Numbered from the stretch's first letter, positions 25,309-38,368 are shown. The stretch is DNA of 64,000 bases from Osmia lignaria lignaria (GCF_051020975.1 NC_135034.1:6882001-6946000); one strand, 5' to 3'. Notes: generated by a model from the sequence alone, not told the origin. Translations and numbers: made by a program.

Positions 25309-27292
25309 CTTTAAATTTTAATTTCACATCACTGGTGAGTTCTAACGTGTTAAGTATATAAAAACAGGAAAAAAGTCTATTAGTTATTATTTCTAATCAA
25401 TCGTCATAGATGTTTAGATTCCAGTTAGTAGCTATGCCAAAGAATATTAAATCTAAGTAGTACGAGTCAATCGATGATCAGACACTTACCTTCAGCTACT
25501 TATTCCGTCCATTTCGATGTTTCTAGTCCATTACAATAATTTTGATTATTGTCTTTTATCACATAAGGACCTCGGTGCAAAAGTGCTTCAACTATATTTT
25601 TAAAAACAAACGATAAATACAGAAAATGGTATAAAATCCAAGTTTACTGAAAAGGAAAATAGTGTAGCTATTTTCTAATGCTATCAGCTATATTTATTGT
25701 TCCAATTTTCAAGTTCTAAATGAAAATAGTTGTTTAAAAAAGGAAAAATAACGTAACTTGTATTAATCAGCATGTTTTAAGGTTTCAAGGAATTCAGACA
25801 TTTCTATAATAAAATAATATTTCAGAAACTTATTCTAACAAATAAACGTTATTTCTCAGAGTTAGATGCATTCTTTGAAATGAAATAACTATTTATTATT
25901 TATTATTTGAAATAATGTTTTTTCCAACATCGCTTCCCTTTTCCTTTCTCCCTCAACCCTTATTTTGTAACATAGTATCACGCATACCGCTACTAATACT
26001 CGCTTTGCTAAACTTTGGAGAACTCGCATGCAGACCATTTTTTGCCCTTCTGTCCCTTTCAGGACGAGGGTGATTCGATAACTCACACGTGTCTGTAATC
26101 GCTAAAAACGACGAAACAAGTTTTCATTAGTTCTAAACGGTTTTTCTCCTTGATCGTTCAATCGATAATCGTGTAAATGAACTAATAATTGTTAAATTGA
26201 ATAGTTTTCTATTTCGTTTCATTTTAACCAGCCAGTCTTCAATACTCGCGTTTCCTTTCCCCTTTGTTCGCGTGTTAACGACCGTCGAAGAACACGGAAT
26301 GAAAAATTGAATATTATAGCGGCAGATAAACACCCTAAGGAATTAAGAATCGTGATTAATTAATCCGACTTTCGACGTACACGCGCGTGAGCGCAATCTT
26401 GTTCAAACAATTAGTCTTTTTGCGGGACGTTGAAGTATGCGATATCTTTGAAACGTTCGTGAAATAAAGAACAGAATACGCATGTTCGCGTTGATAACAT
26501 GTTTTCGTGGAATTAGATGAAATAGTGTGATAGAAAAACAGGGGGTTGTTTTCTTATTGTGCATCGTCAAAATTGTTTTTTCTTTGTTTTTATAAAAAAA
26601 TGATTTAATCGTGCAATTTATTAAAAGAAATAATAATATTGATTAACATTTGACAGGCACTAATTTATTTAATTATTATTAATACAATGAGTAAGTTTAT
26701 TTAAAATATCCAAGGTACATAGCAAAATCCGTAACCACCGAATTAATACGATTCCTCTGGCTACCAAGTAGAGAGGTAAGCGAAAGGGTACGCGTGAAAT
26801 GGAAAAGAGCGAAACGAGGGAAAAAAAGGTAGAAGAAGCACGCGGAGAGCGTTCTCCCCTTGAAACTTTAAAGTCAACTTTCGCTTTTCCAACGTCGATC
26901 CGCGTTGCCAGTGCCTTCATTCTCGACCTGCCGTTCTCCATTCCCCTATCTCCACCAGTCAAGGTAATACTCGGCCGCAATAAACGCGGCTCACCGACAA
27001 AACTTTCCCCAGCCTGGGACGCGCATGATCTAACGGCCACGTGGGAAAATCTACCCCCTCGCTTCGTGCCGTTTTGTCGACGTGAAAATGTGATATTTCT
27101 GGGGGTGGAGGGTGCATCGTTTCGTGTTGTTCCATGAAACAACAACGTTTACTCTTCGCTCGTCTGCTTGTTGTTGTACAGCACAGATTTGATTGGGGAA
27201 ATAAATCACTATTTATCGATGTATCAATAGGGTACAGGATCCTTTCCTTCTCTAATTTAAACTTTTCGTTTTCTGTTCTATGAAATAAACCC

Positions 27293-27448
27293 TCAACCCT
27301 TAAACAGTAAAGCCAGGATCAATCGTGATCTTGCAGAAATCTAAAGTTAAATTGAATAATTTTTAAACAAAAGGATTGAAATTCTTTGAAATTTTAAAAT
27401 TAAATTAAAATTGAGGCTCTCTTCATGGTCCGCCACCTGAGGCTCTGA
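27293..27448 (+). mobile_element. Family A MITE, degenerate copy
   Basis: The left part reads CAACCCTTAAACAGTAA with GGATCAATCGTG; the right part has CTCTTCATGGTCCG and ACCTGAGGCTCTG. The TTAA borders have decayed at both ends (TCAA at the left, none at the right), so this looks like an old copy. Confidence 0.5.
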
Positions 27449-28254
27449 CATACACAACTATTCTGTATAAAAAAGCATCCCTCTATGAAATTATTCAATA
27501 CAAATGAAATATAAATAGATAAACTATAAGGAAACAGAAATTTTAAGAAAATTGAACAGATATTTGTCCACTATTCCACTAGTTAAGGATTAATATAATA
27601 TTAATGTTACTTAGAATTTTCTTGAATTTAAATTATATTAAATTTATAGTCCTGGTCATTAGTGGCTCTTATAGTATTCAACAGTTGTGTTCTAACATAT
27701 GTAGATAGTAAAAGGGTGTTGATGAATATGTCAGTGTGTCAGTCTCAGTCTTTTTAATTCAAGGTGTTAATTCATGCTAATTCAGGCTTTTTAATTAATG
27801 AGTTAAGGTTGAAGAAGAACCCTTTACGCGCTTAATGTATTTGAACATCCCCGGTCTACCGATACATCTTCCACGTGGTGAAATAACCTCCTAGAGTTAT
27901 CATTCCATTCATAGTTTTCTCAAATGACTTTACGCGTACAAAATTTCATCGGTATGTTTTTATTGATAAAGAAAGTACAGATTCTTGAAGCAGTTTGGTG
28001 AAAATTACTTTCTGCCAGATGGTATCTTGCGATGTCCTTTTTTCCTTTTTTGGAAAGCCGCAGGTAGTTGGAACGTGGAGGGTGCGCGTGTTTAGGACAA
28101 AAGTTTCCCCGGGCTTCGAATTAATGGCAAATCCATAGTGGGTGCAGAGCGCGCGTAAGCTCTGTTTGAGCCACCCTCGCAAGCGCAACCCTTCGCTCGC
28201 GTTCGACGCTCCATCTCTCGAGGTAGCTTGGTACACGACATCAGGAACGCAAAC

Positions 28255-28285
28255 CTTCTTCTTTTTCTTCTTCTTCTTCTTCTTC
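28255..28285. repeat. (TTC)n microsatellite
   Basis: Interrupted CTT/TTC trinucleotide run. The Lys-rich and Arg-rich antisense open frames here are products of the repeat. Confidence 0.8.
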
Positions 28286-31200
28286 GTGAGCATGGGTTAC
28301 CTAGGGAGCATTTGACGATGGTTGGTAAACGTACATTCAATAATATCTCCATTAAAAAAAAAAAGGAATTAATAAACTATAAACTTGTAATATGTATGTT
28401 CGACATTTCGGCATTCAGTAGGGATGTTTTCGTGGAATTAAATTCATTTTATCATTTTCTTATTTTGTGTCTGTACCAATAAACTACTTTCTTCTTTGGT
28501 TTTATTAGAAAATTATTTAATTTCTAGCTTTAAACACTAATTTATTTAATTTGATTCTTTTTTTATTCAACTTTTTCTTTCCTCACATTTTTCTTTGCCA
28601 TTTCTTATATAAAATTCGACGCAACCCTCTATACTTTTATTATTATATTTTCTGGAATTTTATATTATACCAAAAATATATAAAATTTTGTTAGACAATT
28701 TATCTAATGTCTTAATTATCACAGCTCTTGAAATTTCACCTAATTTCAGTACAGTTTTTATAGTAAAGCTACTTTGCAAAATATCATTATACAATTTCCT
28801 AATTAAAACTTTCAGCTAGCCGTTCAATCGCAATCCTGTGTCTCACGTTTAAAACCCTGTCGACCCAATTATTCCATTTCCAATTCTGACATACGATTCG
28901 AATCACGTAGAGAGAGGGTGCTGGAGTTTCTGTCAAGACTCGTCCAGTTCACAGATTCAATTTACTATTTACTCGTTCGAACGTGGCAATATTTTAGCCG
29001 GAATTGCATAATATTCTATGCGCTTACGCGTCGACTAAATGACGCGTGCACGCGCGCACAGCTTAAGCCGATTCGAGGGTGCAACAGAGGGGTGCAAGCT
29101 TAATCTTCGGGACGAGTCGAGCGGGTAACCTATAACGGGATGTGTTGGGATTATAAGTTGTAAGCTTCGACCCGCGAAATCCCATTCGTTAATACACGAG
29201 CTTGTGGTCAGCCCGCAAGTGGATTCGAAATTTTTCTTATGCTTCGGCCAGGTTAATCCAGGGTGTGAATTTTCGGGATGTATTAAATATAGGTGATAAT
29301 TGCATTGAATAATGTTATTTTGCTATTTCAAATTATTAGCGTGAGTTTAATAGTATCAAGAGATGTTCTGTTTTCATTATTTAATTTAATCAAATTAAAT
29401 TTGTAGTAGCTATTCATTTGAATTAATATCAATTTCTTATATCTCTCACACGAAATCTATTTTCATATTTCAATAGCAGTTAATTATTATTCTCATAAGC
29501 TCTCATCTCAAGTGTTTGTAATTTAGATAATAGCTCAGATTTTTGATATAGACAATAGTTCATTAAACTTGCGAAGAAAATGGAAAGAATTTTACGTTAC
29601 GACGAAGGGTTCGCGTTTTCTCGAAAGCAATGACTTAAGACCAATTTGGCACGGATCGTTTGTTTCCCGGAGGCACAGGGTTGCTAGTCCAGGGAGGACT
29701 CGATTCCAAAGGGGAAGCTCGTTTCTTCCCTGGAGTACGACCATCGAATTTCATCCTTGGTATGAATCATGTTTCACAATTCAAAATTATTGCTGTTACG
29801 CTAGGGAAATTAACAAACCTTTCTATCCAATAAGAAAATCAACAAAGATACTTGCAATTAATTTTTCAATATTCGATACTCAATATTCTAAACCAATAGA
29901 AATTGATGCGATTTAAAACTTAAACAAGAAGAACGTATGCGTTTATACCCTATCGAAATTTTACTAACACAACTCACAAAGCACGCTCGTATCACCCTTC
30001 TATTTTCATGGTCGAGAAAAACAGGGGTTGATGTGCCCTGTGGTAACTGGTTCATGGTATGGGGGATTCCGTTCAAGACCCGGTTCGGGCTATTGGCTAG
30101 ACCGATGAGATTTTATCCAAATGCTATTCATGAGCAGCTCGCATTCCACTAGGAGAACACCGAGATCGAGCCTGTCAGATAACCAGAGCTTTCTATTATC
30201 ACAGAAAACAACTGATAAAATAATATTCTACCCTCACCGACCAAGGTGATACCAATAGATTCATTTATTTCTAGGTTTTTAACAATTTTTTATACACTGT
30301 CTGAGAAACTCAAAATATCTTCTACGAATTATAGTCTTATAAATAAAGATTATGGAAGATTCTTCAAGAGCAAAGAAATGTATTCAAATAATTTATCTAA
30401 ATGCACTATTAGAGCTCTTCAGATTGTGAGTTACTTTTTTTTATAAATATTAAGCCATATCAGCACAAAAAGTATAGTTAATATTCTTTATCAAATTGGT
30501 TATATTTTTTAAAAATTCAGACTTCATGTTACATTGATTATTGTTTTATTGCCATTGATCATTGCAATTGTACAAATTTTCTAATCTAGTCTAGTTATTA
30601 AAATAATTGATAATGGGAAACAATGGTTTGAAATTCTTCGTCAATCGTTGGACGTGTTCTGCGGAACTGCTAATACCACATTGGTAAGAATGAGTGTTGC
30701 TCGATGCAATATGGTTCGATCATACACCAACCCCGTAGCCGAATGTAATTAGTTTTTAGCCCCAGAGCTATGATAGGGGGCTGACCTAGGCGCCTACGTT
30801 CCCCTGTACTTTTCTATATACACACACTTGCTCGTGGCGCGATCCAACGCCCAAGGGTGGTTTCAGTTTGCCCGGGGCACCCTCGGCAAGTGCATCTATT
30901 GTTTGAGTGCAAGAACCTGAAAATACGCTTATCGCTCTCATTCGCGAACTTTGTGATTTCCTTCGACGCCTTTCAAACAAAATCTTTTATATTTATGTTT
31001 ATGTGATTTTGTTCATTTATTTAAGTGATGGAAAGTTATTTGGTGATGTTTGAGAATTCAGTAAGAATTTTCAGTTTAGTGGAGGTGACATAAGTTTCTT
31101 TATTTCAGTGTGTTTTTGTGAGAAATTACCAATTTCTTATAAAACTATGCATTTGCATGAACATCCACAGTCTAATCATTACTATTGCCATAAATGCAAT

Positions 31201-31347
31201 AAATATGTAAAACTAAAATAATTACTAATAATTTAATTTCATAAAGCAAAGAAAATTACAGAGAATTATAGTTTTCTATGCACTTCTTCAACTCACAAAA
31301 TTTTTTGTTATCTCTATTAAAATGTAAATACAATTAATTTGAAAAAA

Positions 31348-32325
31348 ATGACTAATATGTCAGCTAAAAGAAGAACATTTCACGTGGACTGGGATTCTCC
31401 GAGCCACGAGACCGGAACAGTAAAAAGAAGACCCACCTCCTTGAACGCATCCCTTTCGATTTCGAATAATTGCTTCGAAAACGTGGAGTATTACGAAGTG
31501 AACGACTGTATCGGCGGTTATGGGTTAAGGCTTTTGAAATCGTACGATGGTCGAATCGAACGATCCCAGAATATCGTTTCAGAATTCGTTGCGAGCAAAC
31601 AGAGCCCGAACGAAATGGAAGGTGGCACCATTAAGGATAATGGAAACGGTTTAGAGCACCCTCGATCTCCTACGAACCCTCGTAAAAAGGAGAGCAACAA
31701 AGAAGATTCTAAAAAATTCAAGGATCTGTCTTATGCTACAGGAACAGTTCCTCTATGTGATTCTCTCGAAGAAACGTCTTCTAATTCGTGCAGTTCTGAA
31801 TCTATGGACATTACAGAAATTCAAGTAAAAAGTGTAATTGAAGATACGAATGTTGAAGAGTCAGATGATTTATCCTCTCGATCAAACGAGAGGTCCTTGA
31901 AGAAGAATTTAAAATCAAACACGAAGAAGGAATTTGGTTTGAAGTTATCTCGAGATCCTTTCGAATGGAGATCAAAAACGTCAAAAGTTACAAAGATTCC
32001 TGGAGGTTCGACAAAGTCGAAAAGTCTAATTCCAAAAGTAAAGACGAAGAAGTGTTCCTCGAAGGGACGTGGTATTGTGAATTCCAGCTCGGAGAGTTCA
32101 GGGATTGGTTCACCTTTGTCACCTTTATCACCTCAGAAAGATACATCGAATAGTGCGAAGGATACTTCGGAAGGTTCTATCAAGACGAGCAGTAGCAGAA
32201 GCTCTGGTTTTGGTTCACCAGATTCACCATTGTCTCCGGAGAGTCAACGATACACGGCTTTTTATTTGATAGAGGAGCAGTTAGAAAAATTGAGGAATTG
32301 CCCTTGTGAGAAACGACAAGCTCAG
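31348..32325 (+). CDS. sick: Probable alternative first coding exon of sickie (326-residue N-terminus with S/T-x-I-P motifs)
   Basis: The frame opens after a TAA at 31318. I take the ATG at 31348 (MTNMSAKRRTF), not the TTG nine bases earlier. It runs 326 codons to CTCAG followed by GTAAAT, ending in phase 0 with Gln-Ala-Gln; the frame dies 26 codons into the intron. The protein is polar and Ser/Lys-rich. Residues 215-218 (TKIP) and 226-229 (SLIP), in a basic stretch, are EB1-type motifs. Two related Ser-Ser-Gly-[IF]-Gly-Ser-Pro...Leu-Ser-Pro blocks follow, then a short helix-like tail (FYLIEEQLEKLRN). In phase it would read QAQ-IYTDWAN with the CH exon at 55250, like the Gln before IYTDW in NAV2. 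That it is coding is fairly sure; membership in sickie is inferred from phase, strand and motifs. It could instead be a nested gene. Confidence 0.6.
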
Positions 32326-32425
32326 GTAAATGTTCGGTGTTTTAAGATTTGGAAATTTGTTTGGATTAGTATGATTGATGAGCTTGTGAATGGTACATGT
32401 TGACTTGAATTGAATTTTCCTAAGG

Positions 32426-32820
32426 GATAATTAGAAATTCTTTTGGTTACCTAATTAGAAAAATTCGTATTAGATTTTGCATAATAGAAGTATTCCAGAA
32501 ATAATAGATAAGATTTGTTTAAAATTAAAATACTATTTAATGGGAGTGATATTTGAATTTCCATAGACATTATTAGAAATGTTTTTAATTACCTAATTAA
32601 AAATATTTTGATTAGATTTTGAGTAATAGAAATATTATGGAAATAATAGATAAGATTTGTTTAAAATTAAAATACTATTTAATGGGAGTGACATTTGAAT
32701 TTCCATAGACATGATTAGAAATGTTTTTAATTACCTAATTAAAAATATTTTTATTAGACTTTGACTTATGGTAATAATAGATAAAATTTGTTTAAAATTA
32801 AAATACTATTTAAATTTCCA
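32426..32820. repeat. 142-bp tandem repeat, about 2.8 copies
   Basis: The word TTAGAAAT with its following TTACCTAATTA recurs at 32431, 32573 and 32715, an exact spacing of 142 bp. Units also share AATAATAGATAAGATTTG and TTAAAATACTATTTAATGGG. The third unit has small deletions. The array starts about 100 bp after the splice donor at 32326. Confidence 0.85.
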
Positions 32821-33344
32821 TCGGGAAATCCATTTCATTCACGACTGATAACTGATGTGTTAACATTGCATACGAAAATGAAACTTTCACTAAAGCATGT
32901 ACTCTGCATTGACGAAAGATTGGAAGGACTAGGAGTACGTAGAAAGCTATAAATCTTGTGAGTCACGATACTGAGGGTAAAGGAAGCCCCATGGGTGTGC
33001 AACCACGTGGTGCAAAGGAATTACGATCAACCCTCCTTTCTCCAGTGTAGTGTGTGGTATCGATGGTATGCGTGTAGGCGCGCGTTCTTCTCATTCATGA
33101 GGGCGCTATATGGTCGGTGTTGAAACCTTGACTGCTTTCACTACCTTCAGGTACACTTTTGTACCCACAATCAATGGGTCGAAAGATCATTCGCGTTCTC
33201 GTGTTCCACCGTCGGATGGCGACACTTTGTATCCATTGGCGTAACGAGGATTTTTGTTCAACAAAAAGGGTTGAAAAGATTCTTACGAAAACTAATTATA
33301 TTAAAGCATCCAAAACCATTATTAGTGTAACTAGGTATAAAATT

Positions 33345-33470
33345 CCATAATTAAAAAATTTCCAAACTTTTAGAATTTTAATACTGCAAGTTTCTACAAT
33401 TGCAAAATCTTAGAAAAATGAAAAATTTTAAAACCCCCTCATTTCAAACTCCCAAAATATTTTAATTTCT
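33345..33470. repeat. A/T-rich quasi-repeat tract
   Basis: Short imperfect words such as AAATTTCCAAAC, TTTTAGAATTTTAA and AATGAAAAATTTTAAA, same style as 7500-7715. Confidence 0.4.
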
Positions 33471-36400
33471 AAGGGATCTAGCTCACCTTAATAAGAAATT
33501 TTACTATTTTCTTTTTTCATTAAAGAAATAATTGGACTTTTCAAGGACAATATGTACCAATTTACTTATCATTAGTACACCCCCTGTCCAAAACATTATT
33601 TACCTTTGGGACCGCTTGCGGGGAGGGATGGAAGGGGTGGCTCACGGTGAGGGTCAAGAATCCGGGAACCCGGAAAGCTTACGGAAGGGGGTGTCCAAAA
33701 TAACGCCATTTTTCCTAGGGAAACCTACCATGCTCAGTACTGTACAATATTCGTGATTATCTCGAATGTGTATGGACAAAAAGTGGTATCCATCGCAGAC
33801 AGGAAGCTCTCGTGACTTGTCAATGTTTCCTCGTTTTACTTCCCGCACGAAGCTTTCGTTACTATTAAACTTCTCGAGTACGAAACAGGGGATGAAAAAG
33901 AAAAAGATTCACCTAAGGGGTCGATATAAGAAAAAGAAAGTCGAGGAACATTGGAACGGTACAAATCTAACCGTGTTACAACCCCTGCATGCGGTTTCGC
34001 TATCAAGGGTGGTGAACCACGCGGAATAAGTGGTCGATGATCTCGGGACACTTAAAAAGGATATTCGAATTCCTTCCGAACTCGACAAGATTTTTTCAAA
34101 GAGCTCCTTTTTTCTGCTTGACAAAAAGCAATCTCGTACGAAGACCTACGTTTCATTCGGAAGATATTAATTTCGCGGGAAACCATACGAGATTTGAGTT
34201 CGATACAGTTTAGAGGAAATTTATTTTCTTTGAGATGCAGGTTTTTCATTTTTTATAAGGATACTTAGAGAAATAATTAATTAAATTTTGGTACAATTGA
34301 TGTGCTCAATTATGTAATTATGAAAAGATTGCAGTTTGAGAAGGAAAATTATTTTACTCAAAAGCAACTGTTAGAATAGAGTAGATAGAACTTATTGGAA
34401 TTTTTCGCTCCTTTAGTTGTTCTGTCCGTGGCAATATAATAAGAGTCTACTGTAATATGATTTTTTTAAAAATAATTATTGATTATTGAAAATATTGAAA
34501 ATATAGAAAATCTAAGGAAGACACTTGGGGGGTGATTTCCTTGTAACAATTACCTGTGAATTATATGCGTAAACCAATTAATTTACAAATAAATAAATAT
34601 TTATATTTCGTTTAAAGATTAACGTTAAATGATTATCAATAAATCTTGCAGTCTATTTAAAGAACAAAATCGATCTGAACATTAATGGAATCATCGATAA
34701 AGCTTTCGATTGTCCGAAAACGAAAGTGAAACGTATAGGAGGGTTTTTCGTGTACAGAGGGGTTCACTTTCATGCGGAAAAAATGATTCGCAATAATCCT
34801 GAAGCCAGTGACACGGCAATAACGCTTTCCGTAAGCCACCCTTTGCGTAATACGAAGTTTCAAGCGGTTGTCATTGCTTTCTTCGCGTGTTTCAACGTTT
34901 CTTCAACTGCGCGAGGGTTGTTTCCTGATCGACGTAATTGGGAATCACTGATCCAAAGGGCTAAGCCGTTGGCTCGTCGGTCTCTACATTATTATATTGA
35001 ATTCGTGGAAACGGAAAAGTAAGTCGTCAGGAAGGACGTCGAATGGGAAACGAGAAATCGGGAAGCAGACGAGCATAAGCTCGGTGTGGCTTTATTAATT
35101 ATTTTGACGACCCTCCGGCCACCCTTTCATCGTCCATATGTGGGTGTATTTGCTCGTGAAAGCCTGCATCGATTCTATTTGTTCTTTAATAAAAAAAAAG
35201 GGATTGAGGTAGTATGAGTTTCGTTGTAATGAAATTTTATTCATTAGGAACACTTTTTTTTTGGGTATTAATAACCACCTCTACGAACCCGATTTGTACG
35301 AACCAAATAAACAATCATCTAATATTCAAGTTACTGATAAAGCTTCGTATAGAAAAAGAAATATTTTTATTTCCTTATATTGGAGAAAGGGAAAATCATA
35401 GTCGGCACGTGTCACGTCAAAATTGTCCCCTGAAAAATCGTCACGCAGAAACGAGTGGATCGGAATACAGTCCTATCTGCTGAGTGAGATCAAATTAAAA
35501 CCCCATAGGAATAGCACGAGCAACTGACCTGTCAAGCTTACTATTTGACTGACATGTGCGTGTCTCTGCAATGATGGATTCGTTTTTCCCTTCAAATGTT
35601 TTCCTAAGTTTCATCAAAAACGCTGTGATATTTCTTTAACTACCTCAGATTCGATAACAATTTTAGAATAGTCAGATAATAAATTTCTTTCACACGTGCT
35701 ATTAATAATAAACTAGGTTTCATAATAGTAATTTAATAATAAATTAGATTTGGCGTTCACGAATTCAGTTCATTATTCAAATAAAATTACTTTTCCAATA
35801 TGCCTCCGTATATCCGAAAATACTTCTGTTAAAGATTATATATTTAACTTTAGGTTAATATTGTTATATACGTTCTATAAGTTTTGGTCTTAATTTCAGT
35901 ATATTGGTAAGCAAAATTCCAATAACTGTCCAATGTTCCCATACAGGTTCCAATATTTATTGTAATTATCGGTGTAATTGAAGAGAAGAACTGGTAGATC
36001 AATCATTTCGGACGTGTGTACACTAATTCGACTTCTGTACATATGTTCACTGTATGACTAAATATGTCTCTTCATTATCAATGGCCCTATACATCGATCC
36101 TCTGAGTACACGTTGAAACAGTATTACCGAAACGTTGTGAGTCATTACCCACCGTTCAATTTCAGTGTTGCCCGTGGAACATTGGAAATCTCATTAGAGC
36201 ACGTCGGTCTTGGGTTATTTAGCATGCATCCAAAATCTTCTGGTGCGCTGAACATTCGCTATAAATATGTAAATGGTTACGGGGGTTACCGGCATGCTTG
36301 CACTGTGCTGGCACTCGTCGCGTTGTCGTATCAGGAAGCAAAGGGGGTGTTCTTTTTTCCTCGAGGGTGGAACGTTTTCGTGTACCTTTTCCACCACTAC

Positions 36401-37269
36401 CAACGATTCGACAGTCGTCAACACGAACCGGGCAGCTTTCTCTCGTTCCTCGAGTGCTTTTATAATATTCACCCCCGTGTACACACGCCTGCCTCGTGAT
36501 TTTTCCTACTCGAACCGTCGCGAAAATGGGCCGGATGATCGGAGATCGGGGAACAGCTCCTTTCGATATCGACGCTCTTCAAGGTTTTTTTTTGTCGTTC
36601 TTATCGCGACTTTCCTTCTTCGCACGACGAAGGATATAAATATAGGAGACCACCAAGATCTCCAACCAAGGAACGTTTCATTTTTTTTTATCAATATTCT
36701 GTCGATTTTTTGCGACACTGCAAATTGGAGTGAATTTTCTATAGTAGGTAGAAGATAAAGAATGTATTAAAATTTAGGTGGATCTTAATCTACTTAGGAT
36801 AAGCGGGACAATGATTGATACATTAGGATCGTTAGGGCTTATGATACAAATTTATTTTAAATAGTTAGATGCAAGTTAGGTGAACATTGATTTATAGAGA
36901 TAGAGAAACAAAATAAATAACAATTAGGAGTATACTTACTCTGGAATTGAAATTAATTGAAATGTTAGTTTGACAATTTATGAAATAAATTATATTTTAT
37001 ATTCTGCTGAGGCAATATAATCGTTCACCATCGTACTCGATGAAAGTCCGTGAAAAATTGTCTCGAAACTCTTCGAACGTAGCAGCTGGATCGGTGGAAA
37101 TTTGCAGGCGTTGCCGCGAGTGAAATAATTGTGGCTTCTCTGGTCGCTTCTCGTTTCATCTATCGTCCGGATACGTGCGAACGTTGTTGTTGTACGCATT
37201 CGACGAGCCGGCATGCGCCCGCGCACAATTGCAGCTCGACTACGTCGTCCTGCGGCGCATCCGATGCTT

Positions 37270-37521
37270 CGAAACACCGTCAGTCCTGCGGAGGATCCTT
37301 CTAAGGGTGCTCGTTCCATTCACTCGGAGGATCGCATAATCGGTTCGCGATTTTATCCCGTGATAATTATTTCCTCCTTTTAACATATCAGTGCAGGGTT
37401 AAAGTTCCTTTACCTTCGTATAGAATCATCCGAGTGTCATTAACATTAAAAAGTGCTGGAATTTCCGTAACCGTGAATAATCGGATGACCCATTGAGAAT
37501 TGAAAAAAAAATGTGGCCACG
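37270..37521 (+). promoter_or_regulatory. sick: Candidate promoter and 5' leader of the exon at 37522
   Basis: GC-rich, CpG-containing sequence from about 37000 leads into the exon. Arthropod initiator words TCAGT occur at 37280-37284 and 37388-37392. No good acceptor precedes the ATG, so an internal promoter is more likely than splicing from upstream. The actual start site is not determined. Confidence 0.35.
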
Positions 37522-38205
37522 ATGTCTGGTGCTTCAGGACTCCATCCGTCCCCGATATTCCCAAGAAGCAGCAACGGTGCGAAACCAAAAAGTAAAATTT
37601 CCAAGCTGACTTCCACGAAATCCTTGATACCCTCGTTAACAGGAAAATCGCAGGATTCGAACTCGGACTCCCCCTCGTCGAGTCCTGCCAAGTCTCATTC
37701 CTCCGTTTCGTCAACATCGTCCCGACGTGTTTCACAAAATATCGAAGCTTGTAAAAAATCGCCTAAGAAATCGGAGGATCAGAGGCAAGCTCATCAGCAT
37801 TGTTCGAAAGGTTCCCCGAAACGTTCTCCGAGGAGATACGTGTCGGTGTTCGAGGAAGAGTATCTGCAGAGCGAGATGGGTCTCGGATTAAGAGTGTCCT
37901 CGACGAGCGGCGGAAACGAGCCGGAAATGTCGTTCCTCGAGTTCGAGTCGCTTTATACGATGGAGAAAGAGTTGATCCAATCGCGGCTGGATGCTGGTCA
38001 AGTGGAGGATAAGTGCGTGTTTGGTGGATGGTTCGGTAGACGAGGACTTTACACGGAACTACCTGACCCGTTGTACCAGCAAGCGATCGCTGCTGCCGCT
38101 AACTCGTCCCAGGTACCCACGGAGGGTTTCAGCTTCGCACCTGGGTGGTCCTTGAACGTGGAACACTTCTATCAGTGGCAGCATCGGGGGAAGACCACGC
38201 AGCAG
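37522..38205 (+). CDS. sick: Probable alternative first coding exon of sickie (228-residue N-terminus with SLIP motif)
   Basis: The frame could open at a GTG at 37513, but the ATG at 37522 is the natural start (MSGASGLHPSPIFPRSSNG). It runs 228 codons to CAGCAG followed by GTACTT, ending in phase 0 with Thr-Thr-Gln-Gln. Residues 20-37 are basic and end in S34-L-I-P37, an EB1-type motif; residues 44-75 are Ser-rich. From about residue 110 an acidic, more ordered-looking part follows (FEEEYLQSEMGLGLRV, then FLEFESLYTMEKEL, and a Trp/Gly segment near GGWFGRRGLYTELPDPLYQQ). I do not recognise that part as a named domain. Joined in phase to the CH exon it reads TTQQ-IYTDWAN. Coding is likely; its place in sickie is inferred. 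Confidence 0.6.
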
Positions 38206-38368
38206 GTACTTTTCCATGAGATTAGGGAAAATTTGTCTGTTGATAGGTTATTCCACGTTTATCAAAATACACTTTGATTTTTGTCGCGATATTATTATTT
38301 ATTATTATTTATTTTCAGTTTATAAATAAGCGCGCACCGAACTGCCGTAGATCTAGTGTTAGGATTAG

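Larger units (their letters stand above)
16989..31347 (+). other. sick: sickie intron, left part (between the short first coding exon and the 31-kb exon)
   Basis: AT-rich sequence with TTAA-flanked elements, microsatellites and GC-richer islands near 17600-17900, 18900-19290, 20640-21110, 21400-21800, 22050-22260, 26730-27200, 27800-28360 and 28820-29250. The islands hold open frames on both strands (for example 158 codons minus and 112 codons plus over the same bases near 26700-27140), which argues for chance. A GC-richer patch at 30640-30980, with TATATA at 30815 and TCAGT at 30867, could be the promoter of the exon at 31348. Confidence 0.45.
32326..37269 (+). other. sick: sickie intron between the two long candidate first exons
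   Basis: Contains the 142-bp tandem repeat just after the donor, an A/T quasi-repeat at 33345-33470, GC-richer islands near 32830-33250, 33590-34250, 34640-35120 and 36060-36700, and otherwise AT-rich sequence. The islands have overlapping open frames of up to 161 codons on both strands with no recognisable protein. Confidence 0.45.

Noticed and set aside
26669..27145. 158-codon minus-strand open frame
   Set aside because: The same GC-rich bases are also open on the plus strand; no splice sites or protein resemblance support it.
28092..28352. Arg/Lys-rich minus-strand frames near the TTC repeat
   Set aside because: Produced by the (TTC)n microsatellite read on the opposite strand.
32326..32403. 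Continuation of the 31-kb exon frame to a stop at 32403
   Set aside because: It crosses a consensus donor (CAG then GTAAAT) and composition turns intronic at once; splicing at 32325 is more likely.
35205..35214. let-7-like word TGAGGTAGTA
   Set aside because: Only the first ten bases match mature let-7; the following bases differ and no complementary arm for a hairpin is present.
36273..36758. 161-codon plus-strand open frame
   Set aside because: Overlaps a 128-codon frame on the same strand and two minus-strand frames in a GC-richer island; low-complexity and unrecognised.
38206..38277. Continuation of the 37-kb exon frame to a stop at 38277
   Set aside because: Same reasoning: donor CAGCAG then GTACTT at 38206, and the added residues look intronic.
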